Part shown: piece by piece, positions 36,884 through 46,035 of the stretch
Layout of the letters: the number at the start of each line of letters is the position of its first letter
How positions within the stretch are numbered: the stretch's first letter is position 1
NCBI GenBank assembly: GCA_950295325.1
Contig: OX485806.1
Span: 35,278,001 to 35,342,000 of the forward strand
Origin: Polytrichum commune
Taxonomy: Eukaryota > Streptophyta > Polytrichopsida > Polytrichales > Polytrichaceae
Reading direction: 5' to 3'
DNA: 64,000 bases
The notes under the pieces: generated by a model
What the model was told of the DNA's origin: nothing
The model's input: the letters and a program-made list of their open reading frames with translations, nothing else
Database searches by the model: none
Position numbers and translations under genes: made by a program

Positions 36884-38373
36884 TAGCACATTGGGGTACA
36901 TTAGATGATAATCTTGTGTTTTAATATTCAAGGGGAAGATATTTTTGAGCGTACTAATGACAAGTGGGTGCAAGCATGGTAAAGTGGACCAAAAAAGTGC
37001 TATGGTATACTAAAACCATCATTCTTTTGGTCAAAGGCCTAAAAGTAGTAGCAAAGTGTTATTTAAATTGGATTTTTTTATGAGGACCTTCATTATTGTG
37101 TTAAATACTCAAATGTAGAATATCAAGTTGAGATCTTCAATACTGAGCATCAAAAGCGATGCTCAAAAGCAAATGGTTAAGTCTAGTTTTGGACGTAGAT
37201 TTCATGACCTTAACTATTTTGAAGTTGAAACTTTTTTATATTCCATGAATTCATTATGTACTTGAGGGCATCATCACAAAACCTTGTAGAAAACCATCAA
37301 TTAAATGTAATTTTATCATATTTTAAGCAAATTTTGTATACTCACTTGTACAATATTGTCTACTTGCACACCACTTGCACCGTCTTTTGAAATATGTAGA
37401 CTTTTCATGGAATTTGTTTTGTCATCATAAATTGCTTGGCTTTGTAGATGAGTATGTTTTTAAAATGTCTATGATTTTTTTCTTCACAAAATTCAAATTT
37501 AGTACATGAAATTGAAACACTTTCACTTAACATTGGGCAAGGATCAAGAGTTGTCCACTTTACCATGCTTACACCCAAGTGTCATGTGTGTTACAATTTA
37601 ATATGCAAGAGAAAGACATTCTTCAACATACTAATGGCGTTTGTGTACACTTTAGCCAACTTGTAAACAATTGCGTAACATAGGCATGCATCTCATAACA
37701 TTATTAAACATACTCATGCCAAGATATTAGTAAGCGCACTTCAATGCCAAGTGTCATAAGATAACAATTATGGTGAAGTTATTGATCATTAGTGCAACCT
37801 AGCATACACCTCAAAATAGGGTAAGTGACACTATTTCACATTTGACACTAAATACCATAAACGGTGTAGTGGTTTTTGTGAACAAATGTCAAATTGTTGA
37901 TTATGGCTATTTTTATTATCAAAGGAAGTTGAACCACCAAAGTGAAAATGATCAAAATGGCAATTTCCAAGAATGAGCGCATTTTTTTGTTTCATATTGT
38001 AATCTTGGACTTTTGTAAACCGGTTGCTTTTGTGTTTATATATGGATGACATGTGTTGAATGTTTGTGACAATTAGTACATCAACATTTAAATGTTCTAT
38101 TCATTTAAGGGCCCTGCCCTTGAGATAGATAAGTGCCAAGTTGGCTTGTCCACGCCCATGCACCTTTGAAAGGAGGCAGTAGTATTTGGCGGAAATCTCA
38201 TTTTTGTATTGCTCGTATCGGGATTATATATAAACTTAAACCAATTTGAAAACAAAGAAACACTAACTTTCACATTGGTGGCAACATCTCTTTTTTTTTT
38301 TTTTTTTTTTTCTTGCTTGATTAGTTTAATGTAAAATATCATAGGGACTTTGCCTTGGAGTGGGTCACCATTG
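36884..38373. other. Intergenic DNA, no feature seen
   Basis: AT-rich sequence without coding or repeat signals I can name, apart from a poly(T) run at about 38290-38311. Confidence 0.4.
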
Positions 38374-38386
38374 TTGCCTTACTAAA

Positions 38387-38762
38387 GATAGATAGAAGAT
38401 AGATAGAAACTCCGGTCCCTTTTTTAAGGGGCCGGCGTGAATAAAGTGTCCGTTCGTAATGCCAATGACCCGATGCCCACTGGACAAGGGGACATTGGGA
38501 CAATACTACTCTCCCCTTTCGAGGATGGACACTATAGTGACACACTATGCTAGTTCCTAGCTAGCCACTAGTGCCTTGAAGATACCGGACATGGTATCCC
38601 CCCAAAGGGCTTTGAGGTACCCATACAACAAGGTCCAAGGACCCCCCACCATAGTTGGGTGGACTAAGGTGGTGAGCACCACGCCGGCATGGGGAATAGA
38701 ACCCACAACCTCCTCATTGGGGGCCATGAGCCCTAACCACCAAGCCAAGGCCCGTGGTGCCT
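38387..38762 (-). mobile_element. tRNA-derived SINE with target-site duplication
   Basis: TTGCCTTACTAAA occurs at 38374-38386 and 38763-38775. The 376 bp between, read on the minus strand, begin GGCACCACGGGCC and contain a Pol III A box (TGGCTTGGTGG, within 38732-38748) and B box (GGGTTCTATTCC, 38692-38703) about 30 bp apart, as in a tRNA gene. The element ends in a TATC-rich tail (38387-38410) touching the other duplication. These parts make a complete-looking SINE. The open frames across it are spurious. The parent tRNA is not identified. Confidence 0.88.
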
Positions 38763-40309
38763 TTGCCTTACTAAACTCCAATGTAGGGTTCCAACTTCTT
38801 GGTGCCATACTCGATGCTATGTAGGATATCGGGGTTGGGATTTGGGATAATATTGGAGTCGTAATGGTAGATATATACAAGTCATGTTTCTTTCCAAAAA
38901 TCAAGGTCAATTCTAGCTCCATAATAAAATCCAGTCAGTTCCCCCTCCTCGAACTTCAACTTCTCATTAGAACTAAATCTCGTTGAATCTTTTGCTCTTG
39001 GTGAAATGTAAGCACACTCCCATGTAGATTGGAGGGGGGGGGGGGGCTTGGGAGAGGAATGAATTCTATGTCATCTAGGGGTTTGACCGATTTGGTTGGC
39101 ATATGGGAGTGTGAGTATGTTGGTCAAAAAACTACTCATGGGTTACCCAATCCACTATACATTTGGTGTGAACTTCTGGCCCTCGTGCATATAACATAGC
39201 ATAATATTATATTTAACTTCTATTGGCCTTCTTATACTTATGTTATTATTTATTTGCTTACTTTGTTGTTACAAATAATGTCCTCAACATGTTGGCATAC
39301 TTCCACATTATTTTGGGGTTGCATCCTTTGCAAGTATTTTACGACCTTCCAACCCACCCACCCAATTCGTTACATACTCATCCACATTTTATCTACCACA
39401 TGGTCCCCACATGTGTAATGTGCAGAGGCCAACCTAATAGATTATTAAGAGGTGTTGTGAAGAGATGTAACACAACATTTTGACAAGATTACTATCTACT
39501 CCCTTTTCTAATCCTAGTACAACCTCTTTGAACACTATGGCGCTACAACATCTATTGGATTGTCCCTCGAACCCCGGAGATTCTTTACTTGAGTGTTCCG
39601 TTTCAATACTTGTTGTCATGTACTCTATCACATGAAACATGCAAACATGTTTGAATAGGTAATGTTACGACACTTGGGACACATTAAAACATTATGAACG
39701 TGCTTGCTTGCTTACCAACTACATCTCGCCGACCTACTTAAGGTATGGAGGCCTTAAAGTGTCAGTTTAAGTGTTTTTTTTTTTTAATTTCAAAATGTTA
39801 GAAATGTCACAATAATTGCAAAACAATGTCGTAAAATAACAAACACGAGTTGGATTGAAGCATCTAAGTTACAACACAAACAAAATTTGTATGATTCAAG
39901 GGCAAAATCAAAAAGATCATTCTTTATTCGAGCCTTTCAATGTTATGTAGGGGGGTCTATTCATATGTGCATGCTCCCTTGTCCTCTAACCACTTATGTA
40001 ATTGGAAGTAGCTTGAGAGGCACATGCTAGCTACACTAAATATGATATTTAGTGTCGTACAGTATTTAATGTCACTATAGTAGCTTTTCGGATGACACTT
40101 CTTATGAATAGGTGAAATCATGATGATGGATGTGTTCATCCATTGGCCAAAACCCTACCTTCTATTGTCAGCAACTTGTGATGAAATATTGTCATGGATT
40201 ATTGAAATTTGGATGAAAAACCACTTGGCAAGTGACAGTTATTGCAACACTGTAAATATATAATCCTCCAATTTTTTTAGAATGAAAGACAATTAATGTT
40301 GGGTTAACA

Positions 40310-41231
40310 TTAAGACCCACTTCACACATGAGCCAAGAGCCGTGACCATGAAATTGTGAGAGCCCAAAAGAAAGTGTCCAAAGGCCATCATAAGGCACCT
40401 CCAAAATCACGTAGTGTGGTCATGGATCCTCAAGTTTAGTGTGAAGCCATATGTGACCAAGTCCTCAACAAATGCTATTTCAATGAATTTCTATTCACAC
40501 GGATCCTCACACATGATAAAATAAAATCAATCAACAGTTGTGAGCATTCAGAGTGCCATGGTCTCTTGGTTTTGTGTTAGGCCTACCCCTAAGAGGTGGA
40601 TTTTGAAAATAATCCAAGTGACCATGAAACATGATCCATTTGATGCAATGTAGGAATCCACACAGACTTTACATCCATCTCTCATTCACATACTCCGTTC
40701 GTCCCTCAAGGGTACGTAGTGTGAAGCAAACTTGGACTAGCTCCACCTTTTCCACCAATGAAAGTGCTTAAACTATAATGGTCACAGGCTCTTAGTCTCA
40801 TGCGTGAAGTGGCCCTAAGTGTTGGTGACACTATAGCGTGGTTTACAATTAGTATTAAGCAAGACATTAGAATCGGTGACACTAAAAATTATATTTAGTT
40901 CAAAATAGAAATCCAAATTAGGTGTCACTATTGGACATGTGTTACTTTAAGGCTTAGTGCTTACCTTTGAAAGGTGCATAAATTCCATGTGCTAAGGGCA
41001 AGCTAAAGAATTAGTAATAGATGTTGAGAGGTAAAGCATGGGGCACACTATAAACTTGCCAACATTGGAGATATTCTTATACAATTATTTTTTGAATGAA
41101 GTGGTCTAAGGGCCACTTCACACAAGAGCCAAGGGCCATGACCATTGAAATGGTGAGTGCCCTTGACTATCATCCAAAGGCCGTAACATGGGTGTTGGGA
41201 AAGCCATTTTGTGTAGTGATGGGCCCTCAAA
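40310..41231. repeat. Three copies of a short inverted-repeat family
   Basis: Copies lie at about 40312-40448 (+), 40690-40820 (-) and 41107-41231 (+). Each has a CCACTTCACAC-type left end, a GAGCCAAGRGCCRTGACCAT-like segment and an inverted GTGTGAAG right end, so each can fold back on itself. Sizes are about 125-140 bp and the copies are clearly diverged. They look like a local MITE family with no superfamily mark. Confidence 0.55.
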
Positions 41232-41718
41232 CATAGTGTGAAGTGGAAATAGACCATATTGAGGGACCATTGCATGTTTTATTAGTGGGGAAAAAAAGAC
41301 AACTCTACCTCATTAGTTACATATGTTCATTTTTATTTTTATTTCACTTTCTTCTTCAATTTTACATTGGTGGGGAAGAAAAGGAGAGCATGATGGATCA
41401 TCTTGAGAGAAGAGGAAGGATTCTTGTTGAATTGGCTTTATATTGGTGTTCGTACATGATTGTGCAACATGTGTTTGATATGCAAGCTTATAAGAGTGTC
41501 TTATATTAGAGTCTAAGATTGAAAGTTGGGTGAAACTACTTGGACTTCCTTTTCCAATCCACAAGCTTTTGGGAGATCTTCAAGATCTAAAATCAAGTCC
41601 ACCCATGATCCTTGCAACCCTAAATCCTAGATCTATCTATGCAAGGTTAGTTTGACCCACTAATTATAGTATGATGAGCCATAAAGTTGTTTTTGTAGAG
41701 TCCAACCCCATTCTTTTA

Positions 41719-41762
41719 GTAGTAGTAGTAGTAGTAGTAGTAGTAATAATAATAATAATAAT
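41719..41762 (+). repeat. TAG/TAA compound microsatellite
   Basis: Consecutive TAG units change to TAA units. No function is inferred. Confidence 0.9.
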
Positions 41763-43149
41763 ATAACGCCGACTTATGTAGGAAGCAAGTATAAATGAAA
41801 AACTTCTTCACCCACGTGCTACTCCTACCTTTCAATTGTTCTTTTAGCATGTTATTAACTTAAGTCTAAAAAAACATGGGTGACTTGACGTATAAGTTGT
41901 CAAACTAACCTTTTTAAAGCCAACTCACCTATAATTTCATTTGGAGAGGAGAAACGAAGAGAGAACTCGAGCAAAGAGAAGCTAATTTGTAATTAGACGC
42001 GTAAAATAATTAAGAGGAGAACATTTAACCTTGGAAATATAAATCTAAAATTTGAGGAGGAATCAATGCCACAAAACCATGAACCTTGTGTATGTGACTA
42101 AAAAACACTTCTATCATAGCTTTGCTCCATACACCCATTTTGGTTTCACTTATGAGCTCAAGCCTATCCACCATTCACACCAACTCAAGCAGTTGGTATC
42201 GTCTCTCTCTATATGAGTGTCTAAATTGAATGGAAGGTCAGGGTCGTCCCTCCACCACAATACACTTGAACCTAATGTTGTTATCCAATTGTGATCGACT
42301 GACAACCACTTGAACCTTGGCTCGTACGTGGCTTGAACATACCATATACACTTTGGGTCCCCATATCATATAAGATAAGCACTTCGGAATTCCCTGTTAG
42401 TCATGGATGAAAATACAACCGATTGGATGATATATTGACTAGGTGAACAACCATGACCATATTTGTAGCCTCACCCTAGAGAGTGTGCAAATGATTGAAT
42501 GCTTTGGGTGTTATGCAACTTAGGACGAGCTTACATTAGGCTCCAAGAGCAAAAGAAAGACATAATTAAGCAATTTTATTGAGGAAATTTGTTGAGCTAA
42601 CGAGTTTACACCACGGCCCTTGTCCCATTAGTTGATCACATAGGTCACCTACACCCATGTTACTTATTGTGGCTTCTCAAAGTTTTGAATCCCAAAGCTT
42701 CGCAATACAAAGGTCACACCCTCTCCACCACATACAAAACTAATCCGAGGTGACGTCCAATTGGACTTATAATCTTATATCATACACCCAACTTCACACC
42801 CATGATCCCACCCCACAACGTTTTGATGCGACCAACTCTTACTTACAACATGCACACTTAGTCCCTATCACAAACTCCCCACGTGAAAGTGACATAAGCC
42901 CGTGGGCAAAGAGACTCTTTATTCATGCTTCTTTCCTTCACGAACTTATCATTTTTATCTATCTATGTAGTTTTATCTATCTATCAGTTGTCGGTCCTTC
43001 AAAACCTTTAACCACACCTACCCTAAGATACATAGAGATGAAATTATGAAAATTGGGTTTCATCCATATTTTGGATAGAATAGTCTCCTTCACTTTGATG
43101 GTGAGCGCCATCTTGGCCTCCTCAAAAATATGAAAAAAGCTTTGATGAA
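41763..43149. other. Intergenic DNA, no feature seen
   Basis: No coding frame or repeat can be supported here. The last part may carry the promoter of the snoRNA locus. Confidence 0.4.
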
Positions 43150-43157
43150 AGACGCTC

Positions 43158-43172
43158 TTTAGGGTTAGGGTT
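43158..43172 (-). promoter_or_regulatory. Telo-box upstream of the snoRNA cluster
   Basis: TTTAGGGTTAGGGTT on the plus strand contains AACCCTAACCCTAAA on the minus strand, a double telo-box (AAACCCTAA type). In plants this box is typical of promoters of snoRNA, ribosomal-protein and other translation-related genes. It lies about 240 bp before the first snoRNA unit. Confidence 0.6.
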
Positions 43173-43402
43173 TCAATGGCGGCCTCGCACTGGAGCGCAC
43201 CATAAGAACTTCGTCTCCCCTGCTTCCCTACATCGCTCTCTCTTCCCTCGCACTCTAGCAGGTTTTCTTTTTTGTGAGTTACAATGCTGCTATCGTAGCG
43301 TCTTGTGCTGTATGTCCATATGCTAAGACTATGAAGTGTTTTTCTTCCAATGTCAATTTTGTTCTAAGTTGGCATTTTATATGTCGTACGTTTTCTGTAA
43401 CG

Positions 43403-43574
43403 CTCTCTGTGATGACGATCTTAGATGACGAATCTGAGTTTTAGGGACTAGGCTACTGAAGGGAAACTTTCTGCGAGATGTTTTATCTCGCAGTTCTGGG
43501 AACCTTCAGGATTCCTTGTTTCCGCTGGCTTGCCAGTTACTCTGAAGCATAAACGAGGCATTTGTCTGAGAGGA
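43403..43574 (+). ncRNA. C/D-box snoRNA, U15-like, copy A1
   Basis: Box C TGATGA is at 43410 and box D CTGA at 43566, with an inner CTGA (D') at 43434. The guide before D' (TTAGATGACGA) is complementary to TCGTCATCTAA of 25S rRNA. The guide before D (ACGAGGCATTTG) is complementary to CAAATGCCTCGT, directly adjacent in 25S. The box+5 rule predicts methylation of an A and of a G seven bases apart, the spacing of the yeast Am2281 and Gm2288 sites. Between the boxes lies a perfect 9-bp hairpin (CTGCGAGAT/ATCTCGCAG, 43471-43493). A long RNA with these targets fits U15. The rRNA sequence used is from memory of the conserved domain. Confidence 0.8.
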
Positions 43575-43604
43575 AACAAAGTGATTTATCAACAGGGTCC
43601 ACTG

Positions 43605-43688
43605 CTCGGGTGATGAGACATTCCCTTTCACGACGGTCATCAGAGCTTCGGCTATGTTGATGCCAACATGGAATCGTTATCTGACGAG
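43605..43688 (+). ncRNA. C/D-box snoRNA, type X, copy X1
   Basis: A short terminal stem CTCG/CGAG (43605-43608, 43685-43688) brackets box C TGATGA (43611) and box D CTGA (43681). An inner GTTGATG looks like box C' and CAGA like a D' variant. The guide TCACGACGGTC before D' is complementary to GACCGTCGTGA of the 25S peptidyl-transferase region. The exact methylated base depends on the D' register. The D guide target is not identified. Confidence 0.75.
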
Positions 43689-43730
43689 TTTGTCACGCCT
43701 GGAAAGGGGTTTAGGGCTGTATTTTGGTCG

Positions 43731-43811
43731 GAGCCTAATGATGTATGTCAAATAATCTTTGAGACCTGATGCCTTTTGGCAGTGTTGACAACTAGCAGAC
43801 CCTGAAGGCTC
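43731..43811 (+). ncRNA. C/D-box snoRNA, type Y, copy Y1
   Basis: The terminal stem GAGCCT/AGGCTC (43731-43736, 43806-43811) brackets a box C variant ATGATGT (43738) and box D CTGA (43802). The length of 81 nt fits a C/D snoRNA. The target is uncertain: the related copy Y2 carries GTCAAATTAA, complementary to TTAATTTGAC of 18S rRNA, but this copy lacks one T in that stretch. Confidence 0.65.
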
Positions 43812-43905
43812 GTACATTTGCTTCCATGAAATAAGAGATTCTGGATACATCAGCCTTATGGATTTCATATATGTAGGTTATCACAAGTTCTGAATATATG
43901 CGACA

Positions 43906-44078
43906 ACTCTCCGTGATGACGAACTTAGATGACGAATCTGAGTTTAAGGGGCCAGACTACTGGGGTTGAGCTTTCTGTGAGATGTTTTATCTTGCAGTCC
44001 TGCGAACCTCCAGGATGTTTAGTTCCCGCTGGCTTGCCAGTTACTCTGAAGTATAAACGAGGCATTTGTCTGAGAGAC
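43906..44078 (+). ncRNA. C/D-box snoRNA, U15-like, copy A2
   Basis: Box C is at 43914 and box D at 44070, with a TCTC/GAGA terminal stem. Both guides are unchanged from copy A1. The inner hairpin (CTGTGAGAT/ATCTTGCAG) differs from A1 at two positions, yet pairing is kept through G-U wobbles, which points to selection on RNA structure. Confidence 0.8.
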
Positions 44079-44160
44079 CTGCATTGAACTTTTGTTGGTC
44101 ACAAAAGTATAAGTAGCACAAAATAGTCTTGCTGTGTTTTTATATGTCAAATGTTTCGTG

Positions 44161-44243
44161 CTCGGGTGATGAGACATTCCTATCACGACGGTCTTCAGAG
44201 CTTCGGCAATGTTGATAACAACATGGAATCATTATCTGACGAG
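44161..44243 (+). ncRNA. C/D-box snoRNA, type X, copy X2
   Basis: CTCG/CGAG terminal stem, box C TGATGA at 44167, box D CTGA at 44236. The 25S guide TCACGACGGTC is identical to copy X1 although flanking bases differ. Confidence 0.75.
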
Positions 44244-44283
44244 TCAATTACGATCATGCGGAAGGGTATATGGTGTGAACGGG

Positions 44284-44347
44284 GGCCTAGTGATGTTTGT
44301 CAAATTAATCTGAGATAGTGTTAATATTTAGCAGACCCTGAATGCTC
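44284..44347 (+). ncRNA. C/D-box snoRNA, type Y, copy Y2
   Basis: Box C TGATGT at 44291, inner CTGA (D') at about 44310, box D CTGA at 44338. The D' guide GTCAAATTAA is complementary over 10 bases to TTAATTTGAC of 18S rRNA. The terminal stem is weaker than in Y1, and a 10-base match could be chance, so function is tentative. Confidence 0.6.
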
Positions 44348-44422
44348 ATGTCCTTTGTGCCTACAAGCAATTTCACTTCGCATTCTTGGTGAGGGAGATT
44401 TACTACGGTGAAAGTTATACAA

Positions 44423-44594
44423 TTCTCTGTGATGACGACCTTAGATGACGAATCTGAGTTTAAGGGGCTAGGCTATTGGAGCGGAGCTTTCTATGGGATG
44501 TTTTATCTCACAGTTCGGCGAACCTCCAGGATGCTTAATTTCCGCTGGTTTGCCAGTTACTCTGAAGCATAAACGAGGCATTTGTCTGAGAGAC
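44423..44594 (+). ncRNA. C/D-box snoRNA, U15-like, copy A3
   Basis: Box C at 44430, box D at 44586, TCTC/GAGA terminal stem, both 25S guides intact. The inner hairpin (CTATGGGAT/ATCTCACAG) keeps all but one pair relative to copy A1. Confidence 0.8.
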
Positions 44595-44684
44595 CCACAT
44601 AAATAGCTTAAATAATTTACTTCTGGCAACAACTTGAACTTCTTGAAATGTACGATGTTGTGAACCCTAATGCATTTCTATAAT

Positions 44685-44823
44685 GCTCTGTGATGACCTT
44701 AGATGATGAATCTGAGTTTAAGCGACTATGGTGGTGGTTGTCAGCTTTTGTGAGAACTGCGAACCTCCATGGTGCCTGTATTTCGCTGGCTTGCCAGTTA
44801 CTCTGAGGTATTTTTCTGAGAGA
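44685..44823 (+). pseudogene. U15-like snoRNA, decayed copy A4
   Basis: Box C TGATGA (44691) and an end CTGA (44816) remain. A deletion removed the CATAAACGAGGCATTTGT stretch, so the D guide is lost. The D' guide has a substitution (GATGATGA), and the inner hairpin is missing. Confidence 0.7.
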
Positions 44824-44984
44824 TTGGGAGTTCAATTCATTCGACAAAAAATGAAGTCCCACAGGTATCTGCAAGCACATACAGAAAGTATGTGGATAAC
44901 AAGATTCTGCGAGTGTCAAGTGGTGGAGCAGACAATTGGTGTTGATAGTTGTCGTGCGAAGCAGTCTCGTAGTCATCGGGGTAC

Positions 44985-45054
44985 CCACATAAACTACTTG
45001 TAGACATCAGGTTTGAAAGACCATTTGACAAACATCTTTACGCTCTATGCAACA
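44985..45054 (-). pseudogene. Type Y snoRNA fragment in inverted orientation (Y3)
   Basis: The reverse complement reads GAGCGTAAAGATGTTTGTCA and then CAAACCTGATGTC, parallel to GAGCCTAATGATGTATGTCA and GAGACCTGATGCC of Y1. Similarity stops before box D. Confidence 0.6.
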
Positions 45055-45071
45055 CGACAAGAATAAAAGAC

Positions 45072-45144
45072 CCGTCAGATAATGATGCCATTTGACATCG
45101 ACATTGCCGAACCTCTGAAGACCATTGTGATAGGAATGACCCGA
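45072..45144 (-). pseudogene. Type X snoRNA in inverted orientation, box C lost (X3)
   Basis: The reverse complement aligns with X1/X2 from CTCGGG to TTATCTGACGGG, but the TGATGAGA that holds box C is deleted and the 25S guide reads TCACAATGGTC (two changes). With Y3 it forms an inverted copy of the X-Y pair. Confidence 0.7.
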
Positions 45145-46035
45145 GTATGAATTAACAAGTTCAAGTAATCATGCCACGAAATATGAAAGTCGATAAAGAT
45201 CGTGTTCCATCCATTTCCTTGAACATTTGCACCTACCAATTACTGTATAATGAAGCATGTCAGCGCTCTCTTAAAAATCGTAATAGTTTAATGACGGAAA
45301 GGGCTACAACTTGAATCAATTCTGTATAATGCACATTATTTAACAACCATACAAGTAAAGTTGCAAACTTTACAAGAGAACTGTTTACAGCTCTTGTTGC
45401 GTCCTGTTAGATTGGCACTAGTTCTCTTCTCTGCCAAAAGGGGAAATTCTCTATGCAAAAAAAAGCTCATCAAGCACTTGCCACATACCATGGGAAAGAT
45501 GAAACAATGCATACACTCGTTCCTTGTTAGAAAGCGTACAGCTCTGAAGGTGGGAAAAACTGCTGCCGCGACGTGTGCACACAAATACGTGCCATTTATC
45601 AACCACATACGTGTTGTGACTATTCTACATGGCACCGATCCATTTTATTACTTGCTCCGCCCATCTTCTCCCCATATTGTACATGGCTAAATCATCCGAT
45701 GACCAATAGGAGTTACCTTCGGCTCTGCTACTGATTTCCCATTTTCACACACCATCGATAAATGAGATTTTACATAATGTGGGAACGGCAGACGTCGACA
45801 CCATGGAACGTTTTCACAACAATTGTGCCAAATTATGCTTCTCACAAAAATTGCTTACAAAACTTAAAGTTTCTAATTTCTCTGGAATGCATAAAGTGCC
45901 ACAATGGTTCTCACAACAATGAATAACAACAATCATCTGCTCAACTGCACACAGGGTTTTGTTCTACTATAGTTTCTGTATGTACTTGCATATAGCAATA
46001 GCTTTTCATCTCTCTTGTCTAATGGCAAATTTTCC
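45145..46035. other. Spacer between the snoRNA locus and CYP98 3' end
   Basis: Probably includes the 3' UTR of the minus-strand CYP98 gene. Overlapping open frames at 45336-45690 on both strands have no family features. Confidence 0.45.

Noticed and set aside
38557..38922. Open frames of 80-120 codons over the SINE
   Set aside because: The stretch is explained by a tRNA-derived SINE with A/B boxes and target duplications.
43158..43172. Interstitial telomere repeat
   Set aside because: Only two TTAGGG-like units are present, in front of snoRNA genes; a telo-box promoter element explains it better.
45336..45690. Overlapping open frames on both strands
   Set aside because: No family motifs; located in the spacer and likely CYP98 3' UTR.
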